This document shows, in pieces, positions 20,356 to 31,192 of a DNA stretch of 64,000 nt. Source of the DNA: Zhengitettix transpicula (lineage: Eukaryota; Arthropoda; Insecta; Orthoptera; Tetrigidae); NCBI GenBank assembly GCA_037074705.1, contig CM073590.1, positions 116,208,100 to 116,272,099 of the forward strand. Reading direction: 5' to 3'. The notes below the pieces were generated by a model, which worked only from the letters and a program-made list of their open reading frames with translations, had not been told where the DNA came from and did no database searches. The first letter of the stretch is position 1; each line of letters opens with the position of its first letter. Both the position numbers and the translations under genes were made by a program.

Positions 20356-20640
20356 ACACAATAATTGCTATGATCGCTTATTATTACACTAAACCTTCTG
20401 CTTTCCCATTATCGTTGCTCCCTTATTGTTACACTAACCCTTCGGCTCTCCCATTGACGTTGCGTTTTCGTCGCTTTTGAGTTTTGTCAACTGACAAGTG
20501 ACGTTGTGTCTCTCTAGGTTCTTCTTAGTACCTGACGAAAGGAACAAGGATCACCGAAACGTTATGTGGTATTTATATTACCTTTTTTTTGTCTTAATTG
20601 GCTATCTTTCTTATTCAAAAGCACATCATCTTATGGAAAC

Positions 20641-20819
20641 TATGAAGTAACATTACTGGAGTCACACAAGAACTCAAAACTCTTACAGCTAATTTTTTTT
20701 TAATGGGTATGCACACAATGAATTTAGAACTATTTAAGTCTCTTAAATATTTTTTTATTTTATGACTCTCCCCTCCTAACACACTCGCTCTACCGGTTGC
20801 CAAAGTAAGTTTCTATATT
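20641..20819. other. Unrecognised AT-rich sequence
   Basis: Flank of the Penelope-like element, with no feature seen. Confidence 0.4.
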
Positions 20820-21480
20820 ATGAAGGTTCCCACTATTCGGTTATCGTAAGTATGTGGACTGCATTTAGATATAGTAAACTGAATCCGCTTCCCATCTCTG
20901 TGATTTTTGGGAACGGAGAGTTTCCCCGCGGCAAACTGTCTGTTGAGAATGTTTGTTTAAATATTTAGGCATAGTAAATTCGGGTTTTGGACGAGAGTTT
21001 TGATGGCGTGGCCATGTGGAATGGGTGGGTGCAGATCGGGCAGCTGATAGGCAACCCATTAGCGCACACAATACATCAGCGGCGCCGTAAAAATGAGCAA
21101 CGATTTAATGAGATTTTTCTTACTAATGAATAAAGTTTTAGTGTCATTTTTACAAAATACTAATTGTGATTAATGGTAATCAAACTGTCATTATCATCGA
21201 TTATTAACTTTAATTACAGCCTTAAGTTAATTACGACTGCGTGGCCGCTCGCTTCGCACAACACAAACGTAGATAGCGCAACCAAACACACAAAAAAAAA
21301 TATACTTAATCTCGTTTATAATTAGGCGAGTGGCGCAAAAATAAAAATAAGAGAGATGGGTGGCGCTTGCTGGGTAATTAGGTACATTCTGCAGGAAGTG
21401 TGAATGCTCGCTTAAACTAGAACCTTGAGATCTAGGTCGTGGCAAGGTTCATTCCTAAGCAGAAGCTCGTTGCTCATATT
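20820..21480. promoter_or_regulatory. Possible regulatory block with homeodomain-type cores
   Basis: A GC-richer part (about 20890-21090) is followed by a dense cluster of TAAT/ATTA cores: 21160-21235 reads AATTGTGATTAATGGTAATC, then ATCGATTATTAACTTTAATTA and TTAATTACGAC, taken in pieces. A CpG-rich GTGGCCGCTCGCTTCGC segment follows. No coding domain is visible. Assignment is by texture only. Confidence 0.3.
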
Positions 21481-21930
21481 CCGCTCTAAAAGTGGGGAAA
21501 ATTGTGGATACACTTAGCATGTCATTTGCATCACATGGAACAATTTAACTCCATGAGTGTTAGGAGCAAGTTCTCTAACGGAAAGAAAATTTAGAATCAA
21601 AATGAAATCTGTCTAGTCAACACTAGTTAGTGAATTGTAGTGAAGTGAGGTTTTTTTGTCTGAAGAAACGGAACAAATCATTTAAACAACACTAGAAATA
21701 TTTCTCAACTCCGCATTGAAAAACATCGCCTAAGTATTTACAATAGACTTCCAGACGAAATAAAAACTTTAACTATACAAAAAAATTTACAAAGAGATGT
21801 AAATATTTGTTAATTAATGAAGGTGAAAGAGTTCGTAGATAGGAAGGTCAGATTAAATACTCTTTAATAAAATAGTTTGCTGGTATCGAATCAAGTTATG
21901 CTATTATTTTACAATTATAATCTTGTAGAA

Positions 21931-22088
21931 GATAAAATTCTCGGGTCTCAACCCGTGCCAATTGTTCGTTAACCTGATGACGATGGCGGAGATTGCAGTC
22001 GAAACGTCGTTATTCAACGAAAAATTGGCCCGGGTTGAGACCCGAGAATTTTATCTAGAACAGATTCACAGGGAAAGCCGTCGCTCTC
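21931..22088 (+). mobile_element. 158-bp fold-back retroelement with hammerhead-like core and 13-bp TSD
   Basis: TAATCTTGTAGAA occurs at 21918-21930 and 22089-22101, a perfect 13-bp target-site duplication. The insert starts with a 38-base arm (21931-21968) that pairs with 22018-22055 with only two mismatches. Between the arms lies CTGATGA (21974-21980) and GAAACGTC (22001-22008). After the right arm, 33 bases (ending GCCGTCGCTCTC) complete the insert. There is no coding capacity. Short hammerhead-bearing elements mobilised by Penelope-type machinery (animal retrozymes) are the closest known parallel. A second, diverged copy lies at 48.8 kb. Confidence 0.8.
21974..22008 (+). ncRNA. Candidate hammerhead ribozyme core in the fold-back element
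   Basis: The order is CUGAUGA, a 20-base stem-II region, then GAAAC and GUC, the preferred cleavage triplet. Stem I would run GUU/AAC next to the core, then an AUUC bulge, then on into the long terminal arms. The bulge is where natural type I hammerheads make tertiary contacts. Stem III is only the ACGU palindrome, suggesting action as a dimer. Pairing in stem II is weak (CGAU/AUUG or GAC/GUC). Confidence 0.45.
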
Positions 22089-22376
22089 TAATCTTGTAGA
22101 ATTTAACTGCCGACTTATTTTTTTTTTCACGTTCGACGGGATTTAAAGTAAGACTGCGTCGAATGAAAATTGAAGATTAATATACTCATACTCTTCACTG
22201 TTTAATCACTGTTATATTAACTAATATTTAATGTCCCTTTATTTTATACGATCTTTTGTAAAGTACAATGATTGCTTTTTGAACTTTGTAATTGTAATTA
22301 TTTTTGTAATCTTATATTATGACGTATCGTATATCTTCAACCGAGGTCTAATGGACTGAATAATAAATCTAAATCT

Positions 22377-23990
22377 AAATAGTTCTTAGTAAAATAAATA
22401 ATATTCAAAATACATAAACAATCAAATAAGTGAGAATATAGTTTGTCCCACATAGTTAATCAACGTATATTTTCAGATATAATTCGATAGTTTCCGTTTC
22501 TTGGCCATATCAATATTAATATTTTAAATTTATAAATATTTTAAAATTAATAATCTATTACAACTATTTATTATATACATTTTTATAACTGAAATACTGT
22601 CCTACAATTTAGTTTATTTATATAAAATATTAATACTTATTTATTATAATTTCAGTTATTATAATATCGTGTATCTGCTACCGGGAAAACTGATTATTTG
22701 TAGATTAAATAAATAAAACAAACATTGCATTATATCCTATTTCTGATTTTAGTACATGACGGATCTCTTTTAAGAGACAATGACTTCAAGCGGCCCAATA
22801 ATAATGTGTAAATCATATGAGGTGCTGACCCGGCGTTCTACATCGATCTCACTAGATACCTACTTTATAAAAACTCCAATTATCAATAGAAGCGAGTATT
22901 TCAAGCCATCTGCATTGATGAAATCTATTTTTAAATTCTCGTTCAGTAGAATAAAGATAAAACTGCAGGAATGTTATCCTTTTCCACTAGACTGCTTTCG
23001 TTATCAATATGCAGCTGAGTATTTTTCAACATATTTTCACTCTTTGTTATTTAATGTTTACGCTACGTATAGCAAAGTTACAAGTTGTATAACTGCCTCT
23101 GTTAATTTTATAATTCAGTTATTACAGTGACAGATTGTGTATTGTGAAAATTTTCGATTTATACGATGCAATGTCTGAGCCTAAAAGAATAATGAGGTGA
23201 TATGCATAAGAAAATTATTAAAAGGCAAAGGTTTGCTGGAAGAGGACAAACAGACTGGTACAGACTATAGTTGTCATGAGAAATGTATGGTTGGCTTCAG
23301 TCTAACAGATAAATTAAGTATTAATAATACTTTATACTATGGATGCAAAGAAATTAAATAGAAAAAATAATGGACTGACGAAAACACACACGTTGCTAAA
23401 CTTCGTCCAAAACTTCTAAATATTTTGTAATGAAAGGCTTTGTCACGTTGTAGTTGGTCCATAAAATACAGTTCCATATTTAATAAATCTTCGCGAAGGT
23501 AATCCCGTCTCATATTAACTTAAGAAAAAATCACTAAAGCCGTGGAATTACTCTTGAAGCAAAAGAAAATATATGAAAAATAGATAACCACCATATCTTA
23601 TTTACCATGAAAGAATACCACTATTTTTGCTTCCTGTTACTTCCTTAGACTCAAACATTAAAAATTCGTAAAATGCTCGAACATTTCATTTACAAACATA
23701 TGGAACCGAAGGATATTCTGAAATAAACGAGTAATTTAAAATATTTCTGTAATATATTATTCAAGATGAAGAGAGTCATCTAAAAGAGAGATTCACAACG
23801 GCGTCTTGGTGTTCCAGGGGTCTCTAATAACTTCTACTATTTTAAAATTATATATAATTGTTGAAATACACACATTTGTGTAACCTCAAATGATAATTGG
23901 GAATCATTTTAATACCCGTTATAATTTATTATATATTTTATAGTATTTGAACATACATTTTGTTTAATTTAATACTATCTGGCAAACGGT
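22377..23990. other. AT-rich sequence, nothing recognised
   Basis: A 116-codon open frame at 22780-23130 shows no domain and an AT-driven composition. I found no repeats shared with other parts of the window. Confidence 0.4.
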
Positions 23991-24330
23991 TTTGCCCGGG
24001 TATTTATTAATATAATCTCTAAAAAGTATTTAATTCCACATTAATCTATTCATTGGGTGAAACATTTTCTATCTTATTGACAACAAGAAATATTTATTCG
24101 AGGCAAATATCGGCCGTTTTAGGATGTTTCAAATATTCCACCCCCGCTACTGGTGGCAGTAGTCGTATTTTACTCTCACAGAGTTTGTTTCCAAAATTTG
24201 GAAAAGTTTGCTCCACGGATTTTCATGCGGAACGTACACACACACACACACACACACACAAACAAACAAACAAACAAACGAACAGTGAATTTTATTTATT
24301 AGATGAATGTAGTGGAGGAATATTTAATGA
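23991..24330 (+). mobile_element. RTE/SINE-like retroposon 3' region
   Basis: It starts near TTTTGCCCGGG and contains GGCAAATATCGGCCGTTTTA (24101-24120). It ends in an AC run (24236-24261), an AAAC run (24260-24280) and TTTTATTTATTAGATGA. CCCAAATATCGGCGATTTTA with the same surroundings recurs at 63962-63981. A GCCCGG-type start and a microsatellite plus ATATAGAT-like 3' end are common in insect RTE-derived retroposons. No open frame supports an autonomous element. Confidence 0.5.
24236..24280. repeat. (AC)n(AAAC)n compound microsatellite
   Basis: About 13 AC units are followed by about 5 AAAC units. It appears to be the 3' tail of the surrounding retroposon. Confidence 0.95.
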
Positions 24331-24537
24331 CCAATCAACCTCATTTTATCACCAGATTAAGACTCGTGGAATTTTCCTATTATTCATTGGAGACTTAAAT
24401 AATATGCTAACATGGAGAAGGAATATTTCGTCCATTTCGGCAGTCACTATGAAAACTTAGAAGAATTATGAAGGAGAGCTAAAACCGCACCAAATTTTTA
24501 TGGAACGTAATTTTGGTATAATAAGACCAGTATTTAA

Positions 24538-24955
24538 TAAGTATAAATGTAATTTAATTACCATAGGTCGGTGTGATCCACGCATCTAAAGCGGAATGTC
24601 ATATATCTTTTGTATACGCGCCGAATGTCAACGTGTTATGCCAAATTTTTAAATTGTAAGGATATTCCATTGTAAGAATATCCCATTATATTAACCAATA
24701 TTTCTTGGTTAAGTCAGGAGATATTAACGTTAACAATTTATTAAGAGAAACTAGAATTAGCACATTCGGTGATTTACGAATACTATTAATTAATTTTAAC
24801 ATAATCTAAAACGTGTTATGGAAAAGTATCGAATTTGGCGTTAAATGTTTTAGAAGTATATTATAATTACATGTCAGTAGATTGAATAATTGTTTAATAA
24901 AATATATTGTTATTTGTTATGTCAGTTACTGGATTGTTCCTTCAACTGAAACTTG
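24538..24955 (+). repeat. Dispersed repeat R24/51, copy 1
   Basis: It shares with 51.12-51.64 kb a diverged but colinear series: TGTGATCC.CGCATCTAAAGC, GAATG.CAT, CGCCGAATGTC, TTAACCAATAT, AATTTATTAAGA, CGGTGATT, TTGTTTAATAAAA and TTACTGGATT. There is no open frame. I do not recognise the family. The common right end (GTTACTGGATT) suggests a defined terminus. Confidence 0.7.
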
Positions 24956-27528
24956 ATATTTGGTGCTATTTATTCGTTATAATAAAAAAAAATTAAAACA
25001 TATGTAAGTAATATAAGAAGAAATAATGTTAGGAATCGTCGGTCTAAAATAAATTGTTATTACTTAAATTCTTGTTGCAAGTATTAGTAAAACCTACTTT
25101 TTCACTATTTTACTAATTTATAAAGTTATGAGGTGAAAAGGGATAATATTTCAACATAGTAATAATTAAATGCGAGGTAATGAAGCACATTTTTACTTAT
25201 ATATTAATGGTCTTAACAACTTACTATTAGAAATTTAATTGTGTAATATTATCTTCCCAATTATAATTTGGGCAGTAATAATTATGCTTATTTAAAAAAT
25301 AATATAGTTATTCCTATATTGAATGTTAACGTCCTACCACTTATTCAGTTTTATTGTGTTCAATTAGAAACTACATAATTAAAAAATCTGGAACTTGTCT
25401 ATTTAAAAATACTAAATTCCTGTTTATGTAAAATTACAATTTTGGTAGTCTTTTTTGTAATTTGAAATGTCAATAGAAGTTAGAAAAACGTAATGGGGTA
25501 GGAGTAATGTGAATAAAGTGAACAATTGCTAGATCGTAGTTTCTTGTGCTACAAATTCAAATTATTTATTATAATAATGACGCTAAAGTAATTAATTTAA
25601 AAAACTAATTCAACGAGCCAAAACTTTATCAGCATTAGTGTCAACAAATGTTCATTTAAAATGTTATATTAAACGAGTGTTCAGTATACTTAGTCTAATT
25701 CATGAACATCGGCGAAATGTATAATAATAAATATTTGAAATTATGTTCCAAAAAGAATTGTTAACAGTTTAGCTACGATATGTCAAAAAGGGGAATAATT
25801 ATAAAATGTTTGGAGCAACATGTCGGTTAGTTTGTTTTTTTTAAAAAAAATTATTACGTGCAGAATTTACTTTACGTCATTAATAACTGCGAGAAACTGC
25901 GTAATTATGACATATAATTCACTATGATTTACTTTTCCAATATATTACAAAATGTTTAGGCTCCTTTGACATATTCTATAAGTCTATAATATAATATAAG
26001 GATATAATAAAACGAATATTTAAAATCAAGATGCTACGAAATGTACAATTATTTCATAAAAATTCTTGCTTATACCTATGCATCATGTTATTGTAGATGC
26101 ATTGATTTTACGATGACGAGCTACCGACAGATCTCAATTCAAATTAAATAGTAATTATTAACACTTAGGCCCTGAAAAAACAGGTATATGTACTAAATCT
26201 GTGATATGAGCTCCAGTACAGAATGTAATTATAATATTTACTTCAACGAATTTAGTAGAAAATTTATTAGTTCAAGCACAATAAATCGAGTCAGTTGAAC
26301 AAATGAGACGCCATCCTTATTTGAATCAGTTTTGAGTTATAAACGCAATGCAAATATTATTTTCCTATTTTTAAATCCGTAGTAATTTTATTCAGATGAT
26401 TAGTATTGAATACCACATTTAAAAGTAAATAATAATGCAAATAGTACAAATATTGTTGCTGCGTCTTCCTTGATTGAGAAAATGAAAAGGGGAGCCTAAT
26501 ATGTAGAGGGATTAAAAAAAATATTACTCAAATATTATAACTACGAATTTTTATATTTAAGATAGATATGCCCTATAATATGCGTTTATTTATATAACTG
26601 GTATTGTCAGGAAAGAGAGACAGACTAAATGTATTTCCTGTGTCTCCAGGCTGGACAGTAAACATTTCATGCGTTTTCCTCCTCTTTCACGATAGATTCG
26701 CCCTTCGTGATGGTCGCTCACACCCATATATAAATTATATTTCATCAATTCACTTTTAAGTCAACAATTTAAATTCTAGGAGAAAGATAACGATAAATAA
26801 CTCAACACCAAATGTTCGTTATTAGGACAATTAAGAAACTGTGTTAAGCTCTTAACAACTTTAACTCAGCACTCAATTACAATATTCTTCTTGAAGAATG
26901 GTCATCAGGAACGGATCTCCTAATCAACACACGAGTCGATTAATTCATTGAATTCCGTACACGGATAATAAAACAATCAAAATTACTGGAGTAAAAGTTG
27001 TGCTGATATGCGAATACACTCGTTCTGATCTATTGTATGTAATTACGTCTAATTACTTTCAGAGTGTTTAATAAATTCTCCATCAGAGCAAAAACCTGGT
27101 TTTTATCGTACTTGACTAGATTGGCCGGTAGGTATTTATTTATATTAGTTAAAAAATGAATTAATTCTACAGCTATCTCTTGGTCATTCCGAATATTTTA
27201 TAATGAATTCCTTTTCACGTCGATGCATATCGATTGGGTCGGAACCATTAACTTAACGAGGATCCAGGCGGTCACAATTCATCTCAACGGTACCAAAAAA
27301 CTATGAATTTTACAGTAATACGGGCTATTTTGAGCACTTTTTCCCATTCTCATCTTCAAATCCACAAATTTTCCGTACGTAACTGCAACTTAATCGACAA
27401 AGTGAATCTCATAATTGAACAGAGCGATCTGCACAATGGAGGATTCGACACCAAACTCAGCATTATTTTTACTCCAACCAACCTCTACGGTTCTCCCCTC
27501 TCATCGCGTTAGAGATTGAATTTATACT
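24956..27528. other. Very AT-rich sequence, nothing recognised
   Basis: About 2.6 kb dominated by TAAT/ATTA words and poly-A/T tracts. No credible frame was found. A 69-codon frame at 27303-27512 has no domain. Confidence 0.45.
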
Positions 27529-27996
27529 TTAACCCTTTAGTGCATAGTGTAGCATATATGCAACACAACTTTTAGTATCGACCCAGACGTGTCTGTTGGT
27601 TTCTAAGAGAGCTAATTCGTTATGCAGATATGAAACAATATGCACATTAAGGAATCTGAAATTTGTGTTAAAACATGCCTGTCCTAGCTTTCTGTGAGTT
27701 ATCCCTTGAGCCAAATTTTTCTACCGGTCAACTTCAGTATATTTATTTTCTGTGGTTTTTTATGTTTCTTTCAAGGAAGAAAATTTAAGCGTCATTATCA
27801 GGTTATTCTAATTGTGCTAAAATAATAATTACCCAATTAAAGTAAATTATTGATAAATCAGATCTTATTATTTTTATGTTGAATATGTAAAACATTAAAA
27901 CCCAAATTGACTTCGTTAACGTTTTATATTTTGTGGGTTTTTTTCCGTATTGTATTTACAAAAATAGATCTTAAAAATAATGCGCTAAAGGGTTAA
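27529..27996. mobile_element. piggyBac-type MITE
   Basis: TTAA at 27529-27532 is followed by CCCTTTAGTGCAT. The right end, read inward on the other strand, is TTAA (27993-27996) followed by CCCTTTAGCGCAT, so the inverted termini match at 12 of 13 positions. TTAA duplication and termini starting CCC are hallmarks of the piggyBac superfamily. A sub-terminal palindrome-like TAGCATATATGC lies at 27551-27562. At 460 bp between the TTAA sites, with no transposase frame, it is a non-autonomous derivative. Confidence 0.8.
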
Positions 27997-28679
27997 CTAC
28001 ATAGAGAGTGACACTGTTAATCTCAGCGATCCCAAAAACTATTTATTCGACACTAATATATGTCTTAACGCATTATTTTAAATGCCACACTCTTTCACCC
28101 CCACTCCTTCTTACTCCCTAGTTTTGAAGTGATATGTGTAGCAAAATTGGTTTAAATTCCTCCATGCGTTTAAGATTTAAGTGGAGCATAGACAACCATT
28201 TTTATTTATTACATGAGACGTTATACAAGTTTACTTTCGATCAATGGATACTATTTGCGTAATGATAAACTCGTAGATCAAAGTAGAAAGCGGTTTATAA
28301 TGTCATATTAGTCATAGTCAGATGCTAAAAAATACATCAGAAATTAATTTAAAAGTAATAATATATACACTAATGTTACGTCAAAATGCGAAGACTTTTG
28401 AAAAGAGGTTTACAAGCTTCAATACAGTCTTCCCCGTGCAATTTCTTAGAGAATATTTCAGCACTAAGATCTCATTTCCCATAAATAGTTACTGGATTAT
28501 AGAAATTTCCGTGACAGAAAACAGAAGAAGTTGTATTTTATGTGAATATAAATGTTTATGGAGTAGGAAGCGGAATAAATAGAAGATGTATAATATAAAT
28601 TGGACAACCTGATAAGGATTTTGATAATTAAAACCCCAAAACTCGATACTGTAAAAGATTGAAAACAAGGAAAATTATT
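27997..28679. other. Unrecognised sequence
   Basis: CTCAGCGATCCCAAAAACTATTTATTCGAC near 28022-28052 (read in pieces) weakly resembles the RTE/SINE-like element at 63.8-64.0 kb. Otherwise nothing is seen. An 86-codon frame at 28322-28582 lacks motifs. Confidence 0.35.
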
Positions 28680-28890
28680 GTTCTACTAACACTTATGCTT
28701 TCCCATTGTCGTTGCGTTTTCTTCACTTTAGAGTTTTGTCAACTGAACCGTGCAGTTGTGTCGCTCTAAGCTCTTGTGTTTTTTATTTTTCTTAGCACAT
28801 GAAGAATGGAACAAGGTTTCCAGAAACTTCATGTGGTATTTCTATCATCACGTCTTGTCTCTTTATTCGGCTATCTTTATTATTATGAAA
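28680..28890 (+). mobile_element. Penelope tail fragment
   Basis: It has GCTTTCCCATTGTCGTTGCG, AGAGTTTTGTCAACTGA, GCAGTTGTGTCGCTCTAAGC, a decayed core (CATGAAGA ... GAAACTTC), ATGTGGTATTTCTATCATCA and CGGCTATCTTTATTATT in the same order as the tail of the 19-20 kb element. Coding sequence is absent (5' truncation). Confidence 0.75.
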
Positions 28891-29279
28891 ACTTAAGAAA
28901 GTTAAATTCTTTGGTATAAACATTCAATAATTTATTTTTTCTTCCGTAATATTAACATTAATAACAGGTGGTATAAATCAATATTTAAAGTTTATTGTTC
29001 TCGTTTTTGAGACATTAAGAAGTTATGTAAAGAGAATTGAAAGAAGAGAATTGTAAAGAGAATTATAATAATGGAGAACATCGTCTCATTTAAATATTAA
29101 TATTGACAACATTGAGCTGAAAAATCAGACGCGTTTGGTCGCATATTTAAATATTTTAATATTTGAAAGGAGGTTAGCTTCTGATTTTCTCTTTGAATAC
29201 TTTCACCGTAGAAGACAAGAACTGTTCTGAGAAAAATATAAGTCTATCACCTTTCCCGAGTTCCCGTCGCAAAGTACAG
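28891..29279. other. AT-rich spacer
   Basis: Contains a near-tandem AAGAGAATTGAAAGAAGAGAATTG patch at 29030-29055, read in pieces. Nothing else is seen. Confidence 0.4.
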
Positions 29280-29680
29280 TTCGCGTGACAAATAGCTCAA
29301 TTCGCTACGTCGAATCGGAACCCATTTCTAAACTCTCGCCTCCCAACTCTTGTCCCTTTTTCTCTAATTTTTTTTCCCCCACTTCGCGTGGCCGTAGCGA
29401 AAAGCGTTTGACGAAGGGAGAGGATAATAAAAAAAACAGTCGAAGGAGGCATCGTGGGAGAGAAGTAACACGGGTGATAATACTTTCAAAACGTGTAGTA
29501 ACATCTCGGCTCATTTCAATTACAAATGCGGCAGCTCCCTCTCCTTGTTCTTCGCGGCGGGGGCGGGGGCGTGGGGCGGAGGCAGTGGGGGCGGAGGGGA
29601 GCAGATTTTAATCTCATAAGCGGATCGAGACATTGACACTGCAGGTGCGAGGGCGAAGAGTTCTCGTGCGTCCTGCACCA
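29280..29680. promoter_or_regulatory. GC-rich island with G-box runs
   Basis: GGCGGGGGCGGGGGCGTGGG (29555-29574) and neighbouring G-rich blocks stand out sharply from AT-rich flanks. These resemble binding sites of Sp1/KLF-type zinc-finger factors. A 108-codon plus-strand frame (29285-29611) ends in low-complexity Arg/Gly and is probably a by-product of GC content. It could be a promoter, an enhancer or an unannotated first exon. Confidence 0.3.
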
Positions 29681-31015
29681 TTAATTCCTTCAATTATTCC
29701 GCTGTTTACCAACTCAATCATTCATCTTTTCCTCAGTTATTTATCCGCATCTGCTTATTTATGTATTTTCCCACTTATTTATACATCGAGTGTACATTTA
29801 TTTATTTACAGTATTGTCGTGCGGTGTACGTTGTTGGCTTTGTCACCTTTCATCTGTTGTTCATTAGTTACGGACGGAACTACTCAATTATTCTCGTCAT
29901 AGGCGAATAAATTATTTTTAACTTTACTTAACACGTACTGAAAACATGCACGCTGTAATAAGTAAATAAAAAACAAGGTAAAAATCTTCAATTCGTATTT
30001 TTTTACGACTATGACGTAATAAATGTTGTAATTTATTTAATATGAGTTCAGCATATTATCTGTATAAATAATATTGACCAGTAAAATATTCCGTATGTTA
30101 GAAAATAAATCATAAGCACATTTTTGAAATTCTAATTTCAAGTATTCCAACAATTATCGTTAAGGGAATTAATTACTATAGGTAATGAATATATAAATAG
30201 TCTGTAAACGAATATTTTTTTGTAGATTTAGAAATCTGCTGACCGTAGTATTAACAGAGGTCACAGACGTTACATAGATATTACAGACAGATTTTTAATG
30301 TCATTCCTTTCGTGTCGTATGCAGAACCACGTACGGTTAATACGCTTTCATAAAGTTTTTACGTATATGGTTTTAAAAAGAAATTTAATTTAAATAAAAA
30401 ATGCAAACCGATTTTTTCATTAAGTAGAGTTGGAACTTTTTGTTCTGTCAATAATATTCTCAGCAGTTAAAGCCAGGAGTTCATTAGTTTCGCCTGACAG
30501 TTATACTACTCTACTCTCGATAAAGTCGTACAAGTAGACTACATTCTCCTGCCAAACTAGTCACCACAAAGCTTATACCATGAAATACCTATAATACGTG
30601 TGACTTTTATTTTTACTATTTCAAGAACATGAGTCACTGATATAATTTTGCACTTTTATTCACAGATTTTGCAAGGTACACTTTGACAGCCATGTCGACT
30701 ACTCGTTGCCTTTGAGACGGTTCAAAATCTTTGGAGTGACTTTTCAAAGGGCAGCTGATATCATCATAATTTCTCGTAAACACATTGAAAATCATATTTT
30801 AAAACTAGTGTAAGTTGAATGAAAAATATAATTTTATCTTGCTTGATTATATGAATATGGATTGACCTTAGGAAAAATATGACATAGGTTCGTTGTAAAT
30901 ATGCCCGAAAGAAAAAACTGTCTCCACAAGCTGCAAGAAGGAAAAGATAGCGTCCCATAGTTTAATTTTGTCATTAAAATGAGTCGTCTGCACAATTTCC
31001 AACATTTTTTGGAGT
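29681..31015. other. Unrecognised sequence
   Basis: AT-rich. Short frames at 29633-29902 and 30764-31040 lack motifs. Confidence 0.4.
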
Positions 31016-31192
31016 AACAGGCTATGTGAGGGTAATCCACATTGTAGAAATTCCCCTTGATACGATTGGATTTAAAAGGGGGGATGCGGAAGGATTGAGG
31101 AAGGTAGTCAAGGGTTAACTAGGGCCCCCGGGCTATAGTTTAAGGATCCTACTCGGCATTCGCCTTAAAGTGATGCAGGGAAAAACCTGCAC
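31016..31192 (-). repeat. HR1 repeat copy (truncated)
   Basis: Minus-strand HR1 landmarks are GATGCAGG.., TGCAGGTTTTTCCCTGCATC (hairpin with a shortened loop), GGATCCTTAAACTATAGCCC, GGGGCCCTAGTTAACCCTTG and GATTACCCTCACATAGCCTG. The half carrying TCGGCCAGCTGCC is absent. Confidence 0.8.

Larger units (their letters stand above)
19205..20640 (+). mobile_element. Penelope-like element (RT plus GIY-YIG), degraded
   Basis: The element begins with a scrap of terminal-repeat sequence (CTCCCTTATTGTTACGCT near 19217) and runs through RT and GIY-YIG coding remnants. It ends with a 3' UTR and tail carrying CTGACGA (20532-20538) and GAAACGTT (20556-20563), GTGGTATTTATATTACC and TTGGCTATCTTTCTTATT. Within the UTR, two imperfect tandem units (TTATTNTTACACTAA..CCTTC.GCT.TCCCATT) occur at about 20379-20460. 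Finding the same terminal words at both ends fits the direct terminal repeats of Penelope-like elements. Confidence 0.85.
21690..22376 (+). mobile_element. LINE 3' end with (AAATCT)n tail, split by a 158-bp insertion
   Basis: 21690-21810 encodes RNISQLRIEKHRLSIYNRLP followed by DEIKTLTIQKNLQRDV. This fits the extreme C-terminus of CR1/L2/Daphne-like LINE ORF2 proteins (pattern: YN.LP..IK......F...L). A non-coding region follows, ending in ATGACGTATCGTATA, GAGGTCTAATGGACTGAATA and AATAAATCTAAATCTAAAT. The same tail words occur at 52.6-52.7 kb and, reversed, at 58.2 kb. Removing 21931-22088 and one copy of the 13-bp repeat restores continuity of the untranslated region. Confidence 0.65.

Noticed and set aside
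22780..23130. 116-codon plus-strand frame
   Set aside because: AT-driven composition, no domain, no neighbouring gene structure.
24236..24280. Z-DNA-forming or functional microsatellite
   Set aside because: It is best explained as the 3' tail of the surrounding retroposon.
29285..29611. 108-codon frame as a host exon
   Set aside because: Ends in Arg/Gly-rich low complexity produced by the G-rich island; no splice context or domain.
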